Positions 45,513 through 59,489 of a stretch of DNA of 64,000 nucleotides are shown here, piece by piece. The DNA comes from Colias croceus (Eukaryota; Arthropoda; Insecta; Lepidoptera; Pieridae): the NCBI RefSeq assembly GCF_905220415.1, contig NC_059568.1, positions 10,850,001-10,914,000 of the forward strand, read 5' to 3'. Every line of letters begins with the position of its first letter. The first letter of the stretch is position 1. The translations under genes were made by a program, and so were the position numbers. The notes under the pieces were generated by a model. The model saw nothing but the letters and a program-made list of their open reading frames with translations. It searched no databases and was not told the origin of the DNA.

Positions 45513-46714
45513 TCAGGAGAGTGTTGCTATGTCAATAGATGATCGTTTTAAAAGTTTGTTGTTGTCGCGTGAGATTTGCCAAGCTACATATAATACGAAC
45601 GTACTACGTACTTTACGCGATGTATTAGATCAAAAATAGACTTCTTAGGTGTTTCAGTATTCATAATTTTTTTTTCATTGATGCTCTACCGTGAATCGCG
45701 TGTATGATATTCAAATAATGTTACCTATGTAATTACTTATAAGAAATGTGGGACAAATTTAATTGACATACTATCAGCGAAAATAGACTTTCGGGCTATA
45801 TATTAAAAAAAATGTGTGCGTGTACTAGTTAGTGTACACACGTAAGAAGTGAAACTTCTAGACCTTATTTTTTCAAAAAATAATTTACTATATGCAACTT
45901 TACAGAAATACGTCGAATCACGCGTGGTCGGGATAAGAAAAAGATGGCGCGTAACGAAAAAATGTTACGCTAAATTTTTTTCCAACCCCGATAAAGAAGT
46001 TTCACTTCAATAAAATTTAAAATAAACAAATAATTTAATAGAATTTGATGTCGCAGTTAAAACTCTGAGGAGTTTCTATAGAATGTACGTTGGTCCCCAA
46101 AACCGTTAGTGAACAATACCACTGGCCAGTGCGCTTTATACATATAGCATATCAACTCACACATCAATGCCCCTAGAATCTTTTGTAAGCGTAATCCTCT
46201 ATTTGTTCATGCGTTTTGACCCGGAATCCAATTTGCAGTGTGAATTTAATGCCCTGAATAGTTTATTAACGTTTAATTATTAAAGTAGTAAAGCTACTGT
46301 TTAGTCTATTTGCCTACCTGTAAGAAATCTATATTATCTATTGATTCATAACGATCAGATTGAAAGCTACTACGTATTATAACTCCTTCGTTAGTTCATA
46401 TTAATACAAAACTCCCACTTTTTCAAGTCATTTGTGAATGTGAAAATCTTATTCTCGTATTTGGCGTAGCTGCGAGTACCTACTTGCAAACTGCTTTATT
46501 TGAAGTTTAATTCAGAATAGCAATGCTCTGCAAAAACCGCATTCTCCAGACGTCTTGGCTTTCGTATGAATTATTCTTGAGTTTTATAACCAAACATAAG
46601 GAATTTTATGAGGTGGCCTACAGGTCGCAGTTAATAGTAACAAAGGTAATAATGCCTGTGTTCCATCTTTGTTAATAGGTAAAACATATGTACCTAAAAC
46701 ATTTGTTCAATGTA
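45513..46714. other. Mostly gene-free stretch with a small inverted-repeat block
   Basis: GAAGTGAAACTTCT at about 45849 and its inverse at about 46001 bracket 150 bp (TIR-like, borders uncertain). Nothing else recognised. Confidence 0.4.
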
Positions 46715-46835
46715 TACAGGCCGGCAAAGCACCTGTAACACTCCTTGTGTTACAAGTGTCTATGGGCGGTGGTGACCACTTAACATCAGGTGGCCCACCT
46801 GCTCCTTTGCTTGCTCTGACATAAAAAAAAAAAAA
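46715..46835 (+). mobile_element. LINE 3' tail with poly-A
   Basis: A short 5'-truncated piece with GGTGACCACTTAACATCAGG and TGCTCCTTTGCTTG, followed by a run of A. This is the usual 3' end of a common lepidopteran LINE group (from memory). No ORF left. Confidence 0.6.
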
Positions 46836-47723
46836 AATACTTTAAAACACGCTGATTGTTTCTCACTACAGAATAATGGATAGACGATGTTATATTGTTC
46901 GTACTCATTTAAATTAATATTTCATGATTGACGCACTATTAATAATGTCTATTCATGCTTGTAATGTGTAATTAAAAAGACAAAAGGTGAAAATTTATTA
47001 AACTGACTGGTTGAGCGCAAATAATTAACAAACACCGTACTATAATTAAAATACATTTATGCTTCATATTCGCGTGACAGTCTATAATTTCCGTTCTACT
47101 TCACACACTCGACAAATAACATGTTGGCGTAAGTTGAGATAAAATAAACATATAAAATGAAAAATAAGGTTACACTATATACCAATGTTTCTATTATTTA
47201 TCAAAGACGTGTCTTTAAGTTGGCGTTCATTCTTCTGAAATCGATATGATGTATTTCAGTGTCGTCATAAGCATGAAAGTTATTTTAAAATAGAAAACAA
47301 TGACGAAGGCCAGAGGTTATTTATTAACTACACAATAGAGCTTTCACATTTGAACGTAATAAGGGTTTGATATCTTAATAAATGGAAAATTCTATGATCT
47401 GCAGCGTCGGTGGTGGAAAGTTACTCAAAGTGCGACTGATTCATTAACTTGATATAAATTATGTATAATGTTTATAAGTATTTATTTATGTACATAGATT
47501 GTTATAGTTCTTGGTACAGATGAGTGTTGCAAAAGATGTATTTTTTCGTTAGTTTGAATTTCAAGAAGAAAAATTTAAAAGAATTAAAGTGGGGAAGAAA
47601 TGTTTGCATTTCGTGATTGTCCGTTACAGGACGATTCAGTTCATACCTGTTTCCGCCCCGTTTTCGTCCGTGGTACGTAAATATAAAGTCTGTAGCACTC
47701 AGTAATCATCTACCTATGTAGGT

Positions 47724-47726
<3 letters not shown>

Positions 47727-47775
<49 letters not shown>

Positions 47776-48070
47776 GCCCATATACGTTCCCACTGCTGGG
47801 ACACGGGCCTCCTATGAGGGTACAGGCCATCCACCACGCTGGCCAAGTGCGTGTTGGCGGATGACACATGTCGTCGAACTATTTAATTCTTCGACATGTC
47901 GGTTTCCTCACGATGTTTTCCTTCACCGTTCGAGCACTGAGCAGTGGTGATGTTACAACATGCGCTGATAAATTGAAAAATCAATTTATTTCCTGCGCGC
48001 TCGCCTGGTCTCGAACTCAGGACTTATCGATTCGAAGTCCGAGGTCTCATCACTGAGCCACCACTGCTCT
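47727..48070 (-). mobile_element. tRNA-derived SINE with (TGATGA)n tail
   Basis: On the minus strand it starts GAGCAGTGGTGGCTCAGTGA, containing a pol III box A (TGGCTCAGTGATGAGACC); a box B-like GAGTTCGAGACC follows about 40 bp on. The body is not tRNA-like and the 3' end is a run of TGATGA units, seen on plus as TCATCA at 47727-47775. Single-copy evidence in this window only. Confidence 0.7.
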
Positions 48071-51000
48071 CAATGTAGGTATATAACAGTGAAATAATGT
48101 TTGAAATAGGTCCAGTTGTTACTGAGACTAATTCGTACAAACAAAAAGAAACTTCAGCTTTATGTTATTAGATAGTACCTATACCTAGATAGATAAAGAT
48201 ATTAAAAGTAATAAAGTGGAGGAGGATAGACTGCCATTATTAGATGCAACAAATTGTTACTATACAAGCGTGAGGTAGCCCACCTTTGTCTTAAAAAGTT
48301 ATATTGCATTGTTGCTACGTTCAAAGACGTCGTCCCTCGTCAGAGGTTCAGCTGCAACAATAGAGAGCTTTTGTTAACCGTGCCTGATGAAGACTATTTC
48401 GTTTTCGATTTATATTGCAGTGCGCTTGTTACTTATTGTAAGACCTGATGCAAGTGCTTTTAATTAACTTAGAATATTAATCACGGGAACATCTGGGGAA
48501 ACGAATGCACTCCGTGTTACAGACTGTTTTGTATTGTTAAGGTTCTTCGAATTTTCTATTTTTTGTACCATAAATCGTAGTGCGAATAGGTTAAAGAAAA
48601 GGTCATTTAAACGTAGGTGTAAGAAAAGGTATAAATACAATTAAAGTTTTCCGTAAGTAACCACTTGTATTCCCTAGTTATAATTAGTTGTTACTAAATG
48701 CCTTTGTTACAATAACTTCTAACTAGGGAAAATTCCATAAAAACTAGAAGTAACTAATTGATGTTATCTTTTGGTCCATAGTGCTGCTTGGGGTGGAAAC
48801 TCCCTGAAATCGAAAATGTGTATATAGACAGAAATATTAATAACTATTATTATAACAACTATTGTCCATCTGAAGTATATGACTAAATAGTATTATACAA
48901 GACAGTTTCCTTGCAAAAATACCTATAGTAAATTCTAGTTTTAATACGTTACTAGTTTTAACAACGGTTTATACATATACCTAGTTCTAACTACTAACGC
49001 GTTGTAATGGAAAACGGGTTTTAATTATTATATGTAACATATTTAGATTGCAAAGTACAAAGGGGGATAAATCTGACTCACATGCTGGGAAATTTTTATA
49101 TACCTATTTATTTTTAATTTTAATCTAAGAGGGTAGTAAATTGTGTCTGCTCGTTTAAACAGTTATATATAAAAAAACAGTGATAAGTTAAGGTAAGAAT
49201 AGTAAGTATTAATTATATGGTTCGGCATCAGGATCATACTGCCGAATTGATTTCGTTGATAGATCCTACAAAGAAATTAATTTCGACCGTTTCGAGTGTT
49301 ACAGTGTTAATAACTGCTAAATAGCTCATTTTTATGCAATATTGTAAACCTATAACGACTTCTACCTGTTAAGAAGAGAATAAAAGATTGCGCAATTCAT
49401 AAATTATTAAACCAGATCCATCCGTTAGTTGCATAATAAATTTCATTTTGTTAAATGATTTCAAGAATATATATATATCAACTTTTATTTGCTCAGTGTT
49501 GAGATTAAATTTAGAACTGAAGTGTGAAGGGTAAAATCTACCAACTAGTATATTTATTATATAGTTTAGGTTTCCTCAGTTCATTAAACTAAAAGATAAC
49601 TTGACCGTTTCGTAGCTCGTGAACAAGTAGATAAGCTCTCGTTCGTCATGATAGTTTATATTGTAATGGGAAACTATAAGGATGTAGATTCTACTTAGAT
49701 TATAAGAACTTTGTTGTTGCTGTTATTTCAGTTTTTAGTATAAAATATATGATATACCTATTCGTACAAATACAGTCGTTGCATTTGTTTTACGAAACAA
49801 ATGAATGTTATGATAATATCCTCATTACAGTCATTTACATTTTTTTTACAAGATCGCGTTTTCTTGTAGAAATATATTAGTAATAGCTTTATAAAGTTAA
49901 CAAAAAATTTGTTTGGCTGTACCTAAATCTTTCAGAAAGTTACTGAACCTTGAGACCCTGTGTAGATAAAATAAACCAACTCATTGTACATTATCTACCC
50001 ATGTTTAAAACTTACTTATCCTTTTGAAGATAAAATAGTAGAGTATTACAATATGTTTGCATTATAATACTCTAATATGTTAGTATTTATACTCTATGAA
50101 AATGAGTTAAAAGTAAGGCTTGCGGTAAGAAGTTGAGGCAGTCAGACGGGCACCGTGCTTCAGACCAAATCGATATTTCGTGAATCTAACTCTTGATACT
50201 GTATTCAAAGCATCGCTTTAAGTTCGCTATTGTTTAAAGGATCTCTTAGTAACGCTTCTCAGATATTGATTAACCCGAAATAGTTTTAACTGGAATAATT
50301 ATAATTTACACTGTTGTCTAATAATACGACGATCACGACCGATATTCATTAATTATTTCTTACTGAAATAACACCTTTGGAAATTGTGCTTAATAACTAT
50401 CGATTCAATTTAAATGGAAAATCATTTATTAAAATCTTCTCTATAGCATGTACTTGCAGATTGCACGTTTTCAACTAATAACTCCATTATAGGTAGGTAC
50501 CTATACGTGTACCATATTCCGTCTTTGTTTTATAACTTCCATACATTCAGTTTACCTTTTCCTTTGTTCTTTGTTTGATGATAGACGTTTGTGAAGCTTT
50601 CTGTATTGTAGAGATGAATTTGTTTGGTCCATTCAAATCAGACGTCAAAGGGCATCGTTTCAATGACTGGTTAAATTTTAATATGTCGGTAGCATGTACA
50701 GAACAACCGCAAACGTCGAGCTAGCTTTGGTAAATATCATTGGTATTGATTCTGGTATCCGCGATTTAATAAAGCCTCATTACTGTTTATGTTCCATGGC
50801 AAGCTCACAATATTATTTGCTTTTATCCAGTGACGTGTAATGGTTTCCATTTAGTGTATCTGATTTGATATGAATCAATGTTCACAAGCATCTGGTTTGT
50901 TCTGACTTCTTTTACTATTAAAAATTTAAGTACCTAACTATTTAATAATCAGGTATTTAATTTTTTATGAATGCTACTCACCTGATACGCGTTTCAATTA

Positions 51001-53753
51001 AGGTTTTCGCAATTAAAAACTATGGTCCTTTGTGATTTGAAGAGATTCAACGTTTCATATGATTAAAATTTTGGTAATTTTTTCTAGTACCATCGCTGTT
51101 TGTTCTCATTTCTAGATGATATGCAGATAACAGGCTGTCATTTTTTTTTCGAAATTGATCTGCCGAAAATCTATTGAAGATTCATTCCATCCATATATCT
51201 ACTGCGATATATCTACAAGACATTGCAATATAATATAATCATAAAGGAGAAGGCACGCTTGTAGCTGTCTGATGGATTCGCGTAATGAATAACTGTCAGG
51301 AAACGTAAAAATTAGAAGGGATCAGTTTGCTGTGAAATCGCGAAGTATTCTTCAACAGCTGTCAGGCCAAAGAAGACGGTCCGTAAATTTTTAAACATGT
51401 TTCGTATGTGCATATTGTATTGTATGATGGAGTTCTAAGTCGCAATCGAAAAACTTTATCTTACAAGTTTAAATGTAATTCCACGGCACGTTGTATTGTA
51501 TCTTAGATCTTCTTCTTCACGAATTTTGTGTTGCAGGATCGAGAGATTAAATCTTATCTAATTAGTTGTAAGTTCATTGAAGTAAACTAATTGTAGGGGA
51601 AACATATTGTATTACTAAATTGCAATTGAAAAGCCTTGTTTGGTACCAAAATATTTAATTTGGTATTTTTGACATTTTTATATTGAAAGACTCAAGACCG
51701 TGTTACACAACGAATTATAAAAGAATGGTTTTTCAGCGTACCTGCATAATGTACAAATTATTCTCTATTAAACAATGTTGGTATTGTTCGACTAGGTATG
51801 CGAGTGATATGAGAACATTGAACATGATTGCAAACACTTGCTTTAACATTTGCAATCTAAATGTTTCAACTTGCAGCAATCGTGTTACTTGATCCACAAA
51901 TGTAGAACTGGTTATACGTATTACATATTCCGCGCAAGTAACTTTAAACTGTTGCAAATACTAAGTTTAAGCCGTTGGAAATTGATGATTGGATTTAGTA
52001 TATGTATCGAGACTTAGCTATCAGGATTTTGCGCTCTGTTTACAGAAGCAAGAGGAGATTGTATCGGAATTAGATCGTTTGATATCAATTCGTATACAGG
52101 TATACTTTATAAGATCAAAAGGAAAAATAAGTTAGGAAATAATTTGTCTTTGAAAATGACACTGAAAAATGATCTGAATGTATAAATTGATATCGAATTA
52201 AATGAAACAAAAACTATGAAAAGTTAAGACTGTAATTACAAAATAACAGACCCTAATCTAAACCTACCGCGATAAAATAAAGTTCATTTTAAAATAAAAA
52301 TACTTTAATGTTCTTTCTTCTCAACGCGCTATAGTCTAGGAATTATTCTCTTATCTCTGAGTAATGTTTAAAATACACTGAACTGAAGATTTTTAACTAT
52401 TTATTTACTTTTATAAGGCTTCGTATTTAATGCTCAGGCTTCTACTATTAGAGGTACTGGGTATTTAGATAGTGCATATAAGCATCTCTGATTGTAACTA
52501 GACTTTCGTTTGAGGCACTATCTTGGCACATTTCAAGGATCTATCTAACTGACAATCCAAAGGTTTCCACTTTGAATTAGAATTTCCTTGCCTTTGTAAC
52601 TTGCCTTGTATTCAATTTAATGCTATTCTATATTCCAAAATCCTAAATAATTTATATACAGTAGCAAAGCCCGGAATAGAATACCTATTACCAAAATCAA
52701 TTATTGAAATAGCCTACCTGAAACTGTTGAGGGGGATGCGTAAATGCATTTCCCAATTAACTTCGTATAATAATTCATATTTTAATATCATAAATTTCAC
52801 TTAAACTAACTTGAACGCTAAATTTTCTTAAATTTTGTTGATGAAGATAGATTGAAAACTGCAAAAAAATTACGATGTTGCATTGAATACGGTAATGTTC
52901 ACTTTTTGCTATATCAATTGCACTTTTTGCTCGTTAGTTAAAGATTCCCTCTTTTCAAAATGTTAACAACTCCGTCCGCTTTTCCTTGTAAAGTTTCTTT
53001 TGTTGCAACATTGTATTACGTACAGAAAGGCTTTGTGTTTAAGAATTCACTGGAAATTATAAAGGTGTGTTTATAGAAGTGTCCCTTTTCTTTTACACTC
53101 ACACATGCGGTTTTAAAATAACAAATGTTAAGGGTAATTTATGAGAAAATGTTGGTTTGAAAATGCACAGCTTTTCGTTTACTTGTATGAAGGAGTGCGG
53201 TAGTTACTTGCGACCTTTTTGCTGTCGTGTTTCTACGTTAAGTACTCCCTAGGCGGTCAAAAATGCTTGACAAGCAATTACTCTACGTGCTTGACAAGTA
53301 CACTTGATGTTACCTAAAGCTGCATTCGGATTTTAGTTACTGAATAGTGACCACGACGCATTCCAATTTTTCGTTCTTATTACATCTATAGCTGAATGAT
53401 AAAATGGAAAAAATGTGTATGTGTATTAGATCAAGATGCAGTGATAAAATACATTACAGATACATTGAAAGGGATTCAACAACTTCATTGCAACTATTTA
53501 TCCCTTCCGAGTGGTCTTCGTTAAGATTTTTTGGGTGTATAACAGCATCGCTGCTACGCAATATTTAGGTATGCTGAACCAATACAATAGGTACTCAGCA
53601 CACTTCATACCACTTATACTCACTTTGTGATTTTGTATTTCGATTCGTATGCTTTTTTTTGTTTAGATATATGTGTTTGTGTTGAATAAATCCAAAGTAT
53701 TTTTATCTCAAAATCAATTTAACCTTTTTGCACTGTATCCTCCTATTTTTATA
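48071..53753. other. Gene-free AT-rich stretch (5.7 kb)
   Basis: No exon, RNA gene or repeat border recognised. Scattered frames under 75 codons (for example 48254-48448, 51683-51892, 52601-52804) carry no known motif. Such long, comparatively transposon-poor DNA beside a CpG-rich first exon could be regulatory, but that is inference. Confidence 0.4.
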
Positions 53754-54151
53754 CAGGGTGTCCCACCGTTGGTATTCTAAGCTCAATAGAGGTTATAGTT
53801 TTGCGTACGCTGAGTACGTAAAAAATACTTATAAAATTCCAGATGCATTTGTTTTTCAAATAGATGAATTCTTAAAACTCTTTGTAACCCCTAACAAGCA
53901 ACCCAACTTTGCCACTCGCACGTGAGCAATCGTTAAAGATTATGTTTTCATAGACAGAATGCTCACATTAGCGAAGTATTATATGTGGGCTGCGCAAAGC
54001 TAGAGAAGAAAACATGAATTTTAAGGAAAAAATTATAAAAAAAAAAAATTACCGTTATCTTGTTATTTAAATATTTTTTACGTGATCAGTGTATGCAAGA
54101 CTACAATGTCCCGTCGCGCTTAGTATACCGATAGTGGGACACCCTGTATAA
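53754..54151. mobile_element. MITE with TACAGGGTGTCCCAC ends, copy 2
   Basis: Ends TACAGGGTGTCCCACCGTTG and (minus) TACAGGGTGTCCCACTATCG. Same family as 22149-22562, with matching interior in opposite orientation. The plus open frame over it is not a gene. Confidence 0.8.
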
Positions 54152-55959
54152 TTCATAATTAGTGTAAAAACTTTCTTTCTCTTCATACGATTGATGGAAT
54201 TTCATATCGTGATTTCTCCATAAACAAAATCAACCTGATATACAAAGAAAATATATAGGTGTTTCTTTTTATTTTATTGTATCATAAGTATATTTAAATC
54301 GATAAAATCCCTAACTGAACAATTTCTGAAGTATTCCTTGTGAATTTTTATATCTTATTAGATAGACTTATAGAGCACTTACTTTCGACGTCGAACGATG
54401 AAATGATGAAAGCATTCGCATTAGAGAGACGATACATTGTTTCCATGAAATCTTTTAGTAAGTACTTTTTAATGGAAATTTAGACAAAAATGTTTGTGTT
54501 ATATTTATTAAACTATTACTGATTTTTTATAAATGAAAAGGTATTTATAATATTAATCAGCAATGTCTAAGATCATAAAGTCTTATTTGCGTCGAATTCG
54601 GGTTCTTGTAGTCCGGCCACGTAACGGGTTGATTGACTCGGTTTACGCATGGAGGGAATCTCTGTAGAAAAGAACAGGCATGGAAGCATTTTGAATGTGT
54701 ATTTTGCACTTAGTGATTACGAGCATTTGTAAGCAATGAAGCCTTGTCGTTAACGCTTTAGATGTTATCGTGATAGAAACTTACTTCAGTTTCTTAAATT
54801 TATAAAAGGTACACAGTCATCATATCTGACATTTCATTTCCATATCATCCATATATAAAGCAAAGGCCTACACGAGAAAATGAACTTATTTTAAATTTAT
54901 AAATGTCTTCAACTCATTGATATCATATTCCAATACAAAATTTATTGATTCCGAAGCCGCGTTCTAAAATGTCTGCGTGTTCGGTCGTTATAAATGTCAA
55001 AAATAGTTTTATAACATCGAAGATTACATTTTTATTTCCAAGCAATGCACATATATTATAGTTAAACGCGAACTACGTGATCACTTCTGTGTTTATCAAT
55101 GATGTATCTCAAATCTCGAATGTTTTTTTTTTCGGAATCTTTCACTTTTTAGTTTATGTATTTTATAAATTAAACCTTAATATATTCATATAATAGTAGG
55201 TATCTATATATGTATATGTATATGAAGTTTTCAATATCAATGTTATTTTTAAATAAAAGAATCATTTATTGCACCTAAATGGTAAATGCGCTGAATTCGA
55301 ATAATTTGTGGATGTAGGAAACTTTAATGTCTGCGTTGTTGGTTTTATTCGTTTTGGGCGTTATCCATCCATACGTAGGTATGCTAGATAAATCAATACT
55401 TGCTCTCGTTCAGATGTCAATTCATTTATGTTTATTGCAATGTAAACATATTTATTATATAAAATTATTTAGTGCCTATAAAATTGTTGCATACACAATC
55501 GTGTTACTACTTAACTGAAAAATTTTGATATCCAAAAGTATAAATACATATAATAAAAAGGTTCTTTTTCCTTCTGTGACGCAGTTTCTATATAAACCTC
55601 GTACTATGCGCCAATGTACTAACACTAAAAGCTTATTTTAGTGGTGGAAAATAAAACAGCTTTATCGTTCGTATAAAACGCTGACTAAAATAAAATTCAA
55701 TTATAAAATCAAACTCTCATTTGCTTTCGAACAAATATGCTTAGTTTATTCAAAGCGAATTTAATATTTCTATATTCGATTTGGGTTGAAATGTATTTTA
55801 CTTGTGTATTTCAATCGTAAATTACATCAGCCGGAGCACCAATTTGCCGCAAAGGTAATACATGAACCAAGTTCGCGTAATAATTTTACCACGTCGTCAT
55901 AAAGGCGAATATCGATTGCCATTGTTTTGACGGTTCCGTTGGCTCACTTTATTGTCAAG
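54152..55959. other. Gene-free AT-rich stretch upstream of the CpG-rich block
   Basis: Nothing recognised. It lies directly upstream of the putative promoter. Confidence 0.4.
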
Positions 55960-56713
55960 TTTTTATTCAGCTCGAGTTAGGTTTTAGCTTTTGTTGGCAG
56001 TTGCATGTTATGCCTACAATCGATATATTTAAAGAGGTTGACTCGTGTAGTGAAGTGTTGTGGAGGTCGCGACTGTGCGTGCCGATGATCGATGGTGTTG
56101 CGTGCGTCTTAGCCGGTGGTAAGGCCGCGCGTACGGTGCGGCTTCTTAGCGACCCTCGTCGTCGGCGGAAACGCGGCGTGCCTTCGCTTTGTTCCTCACG
56201 GTCCGCCATAGTCGCCTCCACCTCCGCCGCTCTCCGCCGCGCCTACGCCCCAATGCGCATGCTCCGAAAGATTCATGCGACTCCCCCTACGTCATGATTT
56301 AAAATGATATGCAGAGCGGAGGAGCGTCATTTCGGCCGTCGCTTCGTCACTGGCAAGTAATTTGTTGAGGTGTCCCTGGGAATAGGTCTTCAGCGGTTCT
56401 TGCCATCTCCCGAGCCACTTGTCGATCGGTCCGCCTGTCGTGCTCCGTACGTTTCGAAGAGATCGCGCGTTAGTCCCTGTATCGATCTGAATATTACGTG
56501 TGGTCGTTCGTGCACGACGTTCTCTCGGGATATTCGCCTAACGGTCGCCGTCGGCGCCGGCCTTGCTGTGCTGTTTACGCGCCGTGTAACTTATTTTATT
56601 CGATCATGCTCGCGCTTGCCAATTAGAGACGTGATATAAGGTACTCTGTGTGCTCCGAGCGCTTATTCAGGGGTCCACTCGAATATTTCATTGATTCAAG
56701 CAAAGAAGAAATC
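55960..56713 (+). promoter_or_regulatory. CpG-rich promoter and putative non-coding first exon
   Basis: A 0.7 kb island of high GC and CpG content in an AT-rich setting. It holds an NRF1-like site (TGCGCATGC near 56252) and ends with GAAATCTAG|GTAAGTATT, a consensus splice donor at 56713/56714. This fits a TATA-less promoter followed by a 5' UTR exon of a plus-strand gene whose coding exons lie right of the window. Alternatively, a minus-strand ATG in good context (56209, reading MADREEQSEG then Arg-rich) could start a divergent gene; neither protein is recognisable. Confidence 0.45.
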
Positions 56714-58782
56714 TAGGTAAGTATTTTAATAAAATAAATTTGATGTCGCCTTGCATTTATTTACATAGCTTATTAAGCGAATGTTTTTAACATTTTTATA
56801 TGTAAATTAATAATAATTGTATAAATTACGAAGTGTAATGAAAGGTTTATGTTTACGCACTTCGGTACGTAAAATATTTCTATTGAGAGTTAGTGAGCCA
56901 TCTGGTGTATTATTCTAAAGTTAGATTGTAAAATCGTAAACCGCAACAATCACCTACGTTTGCGTCAAAATCATATGAGTAAAAATGAGCCTTTATTAAA
57001 TAGTGTTAAAAACATTTTAGCGGTGAAATTATTCCGTAGTCACGTGATTTAGTATTTCTTATTGTTGTTACTGCGCATGTCTTGAGGATTTATTGTTCTT
57101 TCGCTACCTATAAGCTTCCCAAATTTGTGAAGAAATAAGTTAAGATTCTAATTATTTAAAGAGTATGCGCATATTATATTTAACAGATCTATAATACCAT
57201 GTAATAAGTATAAGCTTTCTTTTACATTAGCTTTGAAAGTCATTAAAATTTATTAATATGTAGTGGGGACTCTACATATTAATAAATTTTAATGAGGCGT
57301 CTTGTAAAAAATTTGCTAACAACATTTTTGGTCGGCAACAATGAGATAGGATAAAATTAAAAGTATTATTAAAATTCATGGATCAAAAACTGCTTAACAG
57401 CCTTTTTACGAGTATAGGTACTTTCAAAAGAAAAATAGCCAATTGTGTAAAAAAGTTATTTGAGAAACTTCTAATAATTGTAAAGAAAGAATATCTGTAT
57501 AATGTTTCACTGTTCTTTTCTTTGGCTAAAAGTGTATAATAAAAATAAGTATGTTCAATGTAATGTATTAAAGACAAACCCTGGATAAAAAAATAGAAAA
57601 AATGCTGAATGGCTTAATACTTTGTATGTTTAAAATAAAACATGTCGTGTTAACGTAGGATTAATATTTTTAAAAAGAAATGAATCGTTCAGTTCAGAAA
57701 AAAAAATATTTTAATTAAAACTGCGGTGGTGAATTCAAACGAATGTAATAACGCAAGTTAAGTACAAACACATACGCGGATTACAGGATTATACGACTTA
57801 ATGCCAATCATACAACTGGGAGAACGAGCGGCGTCTAGCGATTTACTGTATTTCTCTTTTACTTCGTTTCATTACAGACGACAACAATTCATAAAACCGT
57901 TCAACAATTCATAAATTCATAGATACGTTATATTTCTATTGTAAGACCCATCCCTTGTAACCGCTCACGAAACCTAACGAATGAGTTCAAAACTTAACAC
58001 GGTACTAATTTAATCATCATATGAGATAACTAGCGTAATACAGTTTTGCGCAGTAAGACTAGTTTCAATTTAGTTACCATATTTCAATTCCATGCAATTA
58101 ACGGAAACTTTCAGTGTACAGTTTGCGACCTTATTCAAATACTTTGAAGTCTTTCTGCAATAATAAAATTTCCAGGTACTGTAAATGTGTTTTCATATAA
58201 AGTTATTGTTTGAATTACTTAACAAGTTGAGAAGAACAAGTTTTCTCCTATTTATTTCATTTATATTTGCCGATGAGCACCATGAGATGAGTTCCAAACA
58301 TGCCAGTAGGTACCTACTTAATGTTACGACACAATAGATAAAATTTAATTTGAATACAGTTATAAAAGAGGTCTTTAGTATACTTATACTAAGTAATAAG
58401 TACACTTTTGTTTGAAACATGTTTATTATATTATGAACATACCTTTGTATAATAAGATTAAATGTTTTAATAGAATTGTCACAACATTTAATATTTGTTT
58501 TTCATTTATACAATTCTCTTTTGTAGGTATCTAATGTATAATTCTGAAAACAAAAACATATTAAGTTGGTCAAAGGAAGTTCCCATTGAAATACTTAAAA
58601 TGTTTCACGGCGGATATAAAAATTTACTTATTAATCATTTTCTGGCTTCCTGTTCGTTGAGGTTAGAAAGAAGTTACAAACAAATTTACAATTTTGCAAT
58701 TACCTACTGTATTGCGTAAAGCAAACAAGCGTTTGATTTTAATATCTTAATTTTGATCGCTGATATAGATTTATATGAAATA
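56714..58782 (+). other. Putative first intron, 5' part
   Basis: Begins with GTAAGTATT. No coding exon seen. Contains a perfect 23 bp hairpin (listed separately). Confidence 0.35.
57241..57294. repeat. Perfect hairpin, 23 bp arms, 8 nt loop
   Basis: CATTAAAATTTATTAATATG plus TAG and its exact inverse around TGGGGACT. AT-rich and perfectly paired. Confidence 0.75.
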
Positions 58783-59057
58783 CTAGCAAACGCAATGAAC
58801 TCCGTTTCGCCACCTTATGTTTAAATACCACCTTCATAGTTTAAACACTAAACGAAATATTACATAAGGCGCTGTATGTGAAAAATGATTTTCCCGGTTT
58901 TCCCGCTTTTCTGTTGAAATGTTTCCTGAATTTTCTTTGCTACAAACCTCACGGAGCCAGAGATCTTTCCAACGAATGCAAAACTGTGGAAATCGGTTCG
59001 TGCGTTCTGGAGTTATAGCATCAGGAAGGAAAACCCGACTTATTTTTATATAGTAGA
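58783..59057 (-). mobile_element. Non-autonomous Helitron, GGCGAAACGG family, copy 2
   Basis: Same two ends as 34859-35026 (minus: TCTACTATATAAAAATAAGT ... CTAG before T), but about 105 bp longer inside. This shows internal length variation in the family. Confidence 0.7.
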
Positions 59058-59489
59058 AGACCTAGCGGCTATCAATTAGCCAATATCCTCTGAAATATTT
59101 AACTGAATTCAGCGAAATACTTAGTGCGAAGGTTTTGTCCAATAGATCAACAAGGAACAAAATTCCAAAAAAAAAGATTGCACTTTGAGCTCCGTGTTTT
59201 TGTATGAATAATCACTGAAATTCTGAAATGTGTGAGTCGAACAAACTTCGGCATTACATCACAAAAAACTAGCGTGAATTAGTAGCATGCGAATGCTACT
59301 CTGTTCCGTTTCGAACCGGAGTCCCGTAGGTATCCCATTCCTTTTCCATCCCAATACTTTCCTTATCCTATCAAATCCCTTCCTTAAACTTTAAGAGTTG
59401 GGATTCCGTTCGCAGAGGCGTAACTCTGTAAAGGTTCATGATGGTTGTAGCGCCTACCATTATGCGACTAGTTAAAACCATAAATAAAA

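Noticed and set aside
47727..47775. (TCA)n run considered as an independent microsatellite
   Set aside because: It directly abuts the tRNA-like SINE body in the position of its 3' tail, so it is better counted as part of that element.
48071..53753. CRISPR-like or array structure
   Set aside because: No regularly spaced repeats were seen; the organism is an animal and the stretch is plain AT-rich DNA.
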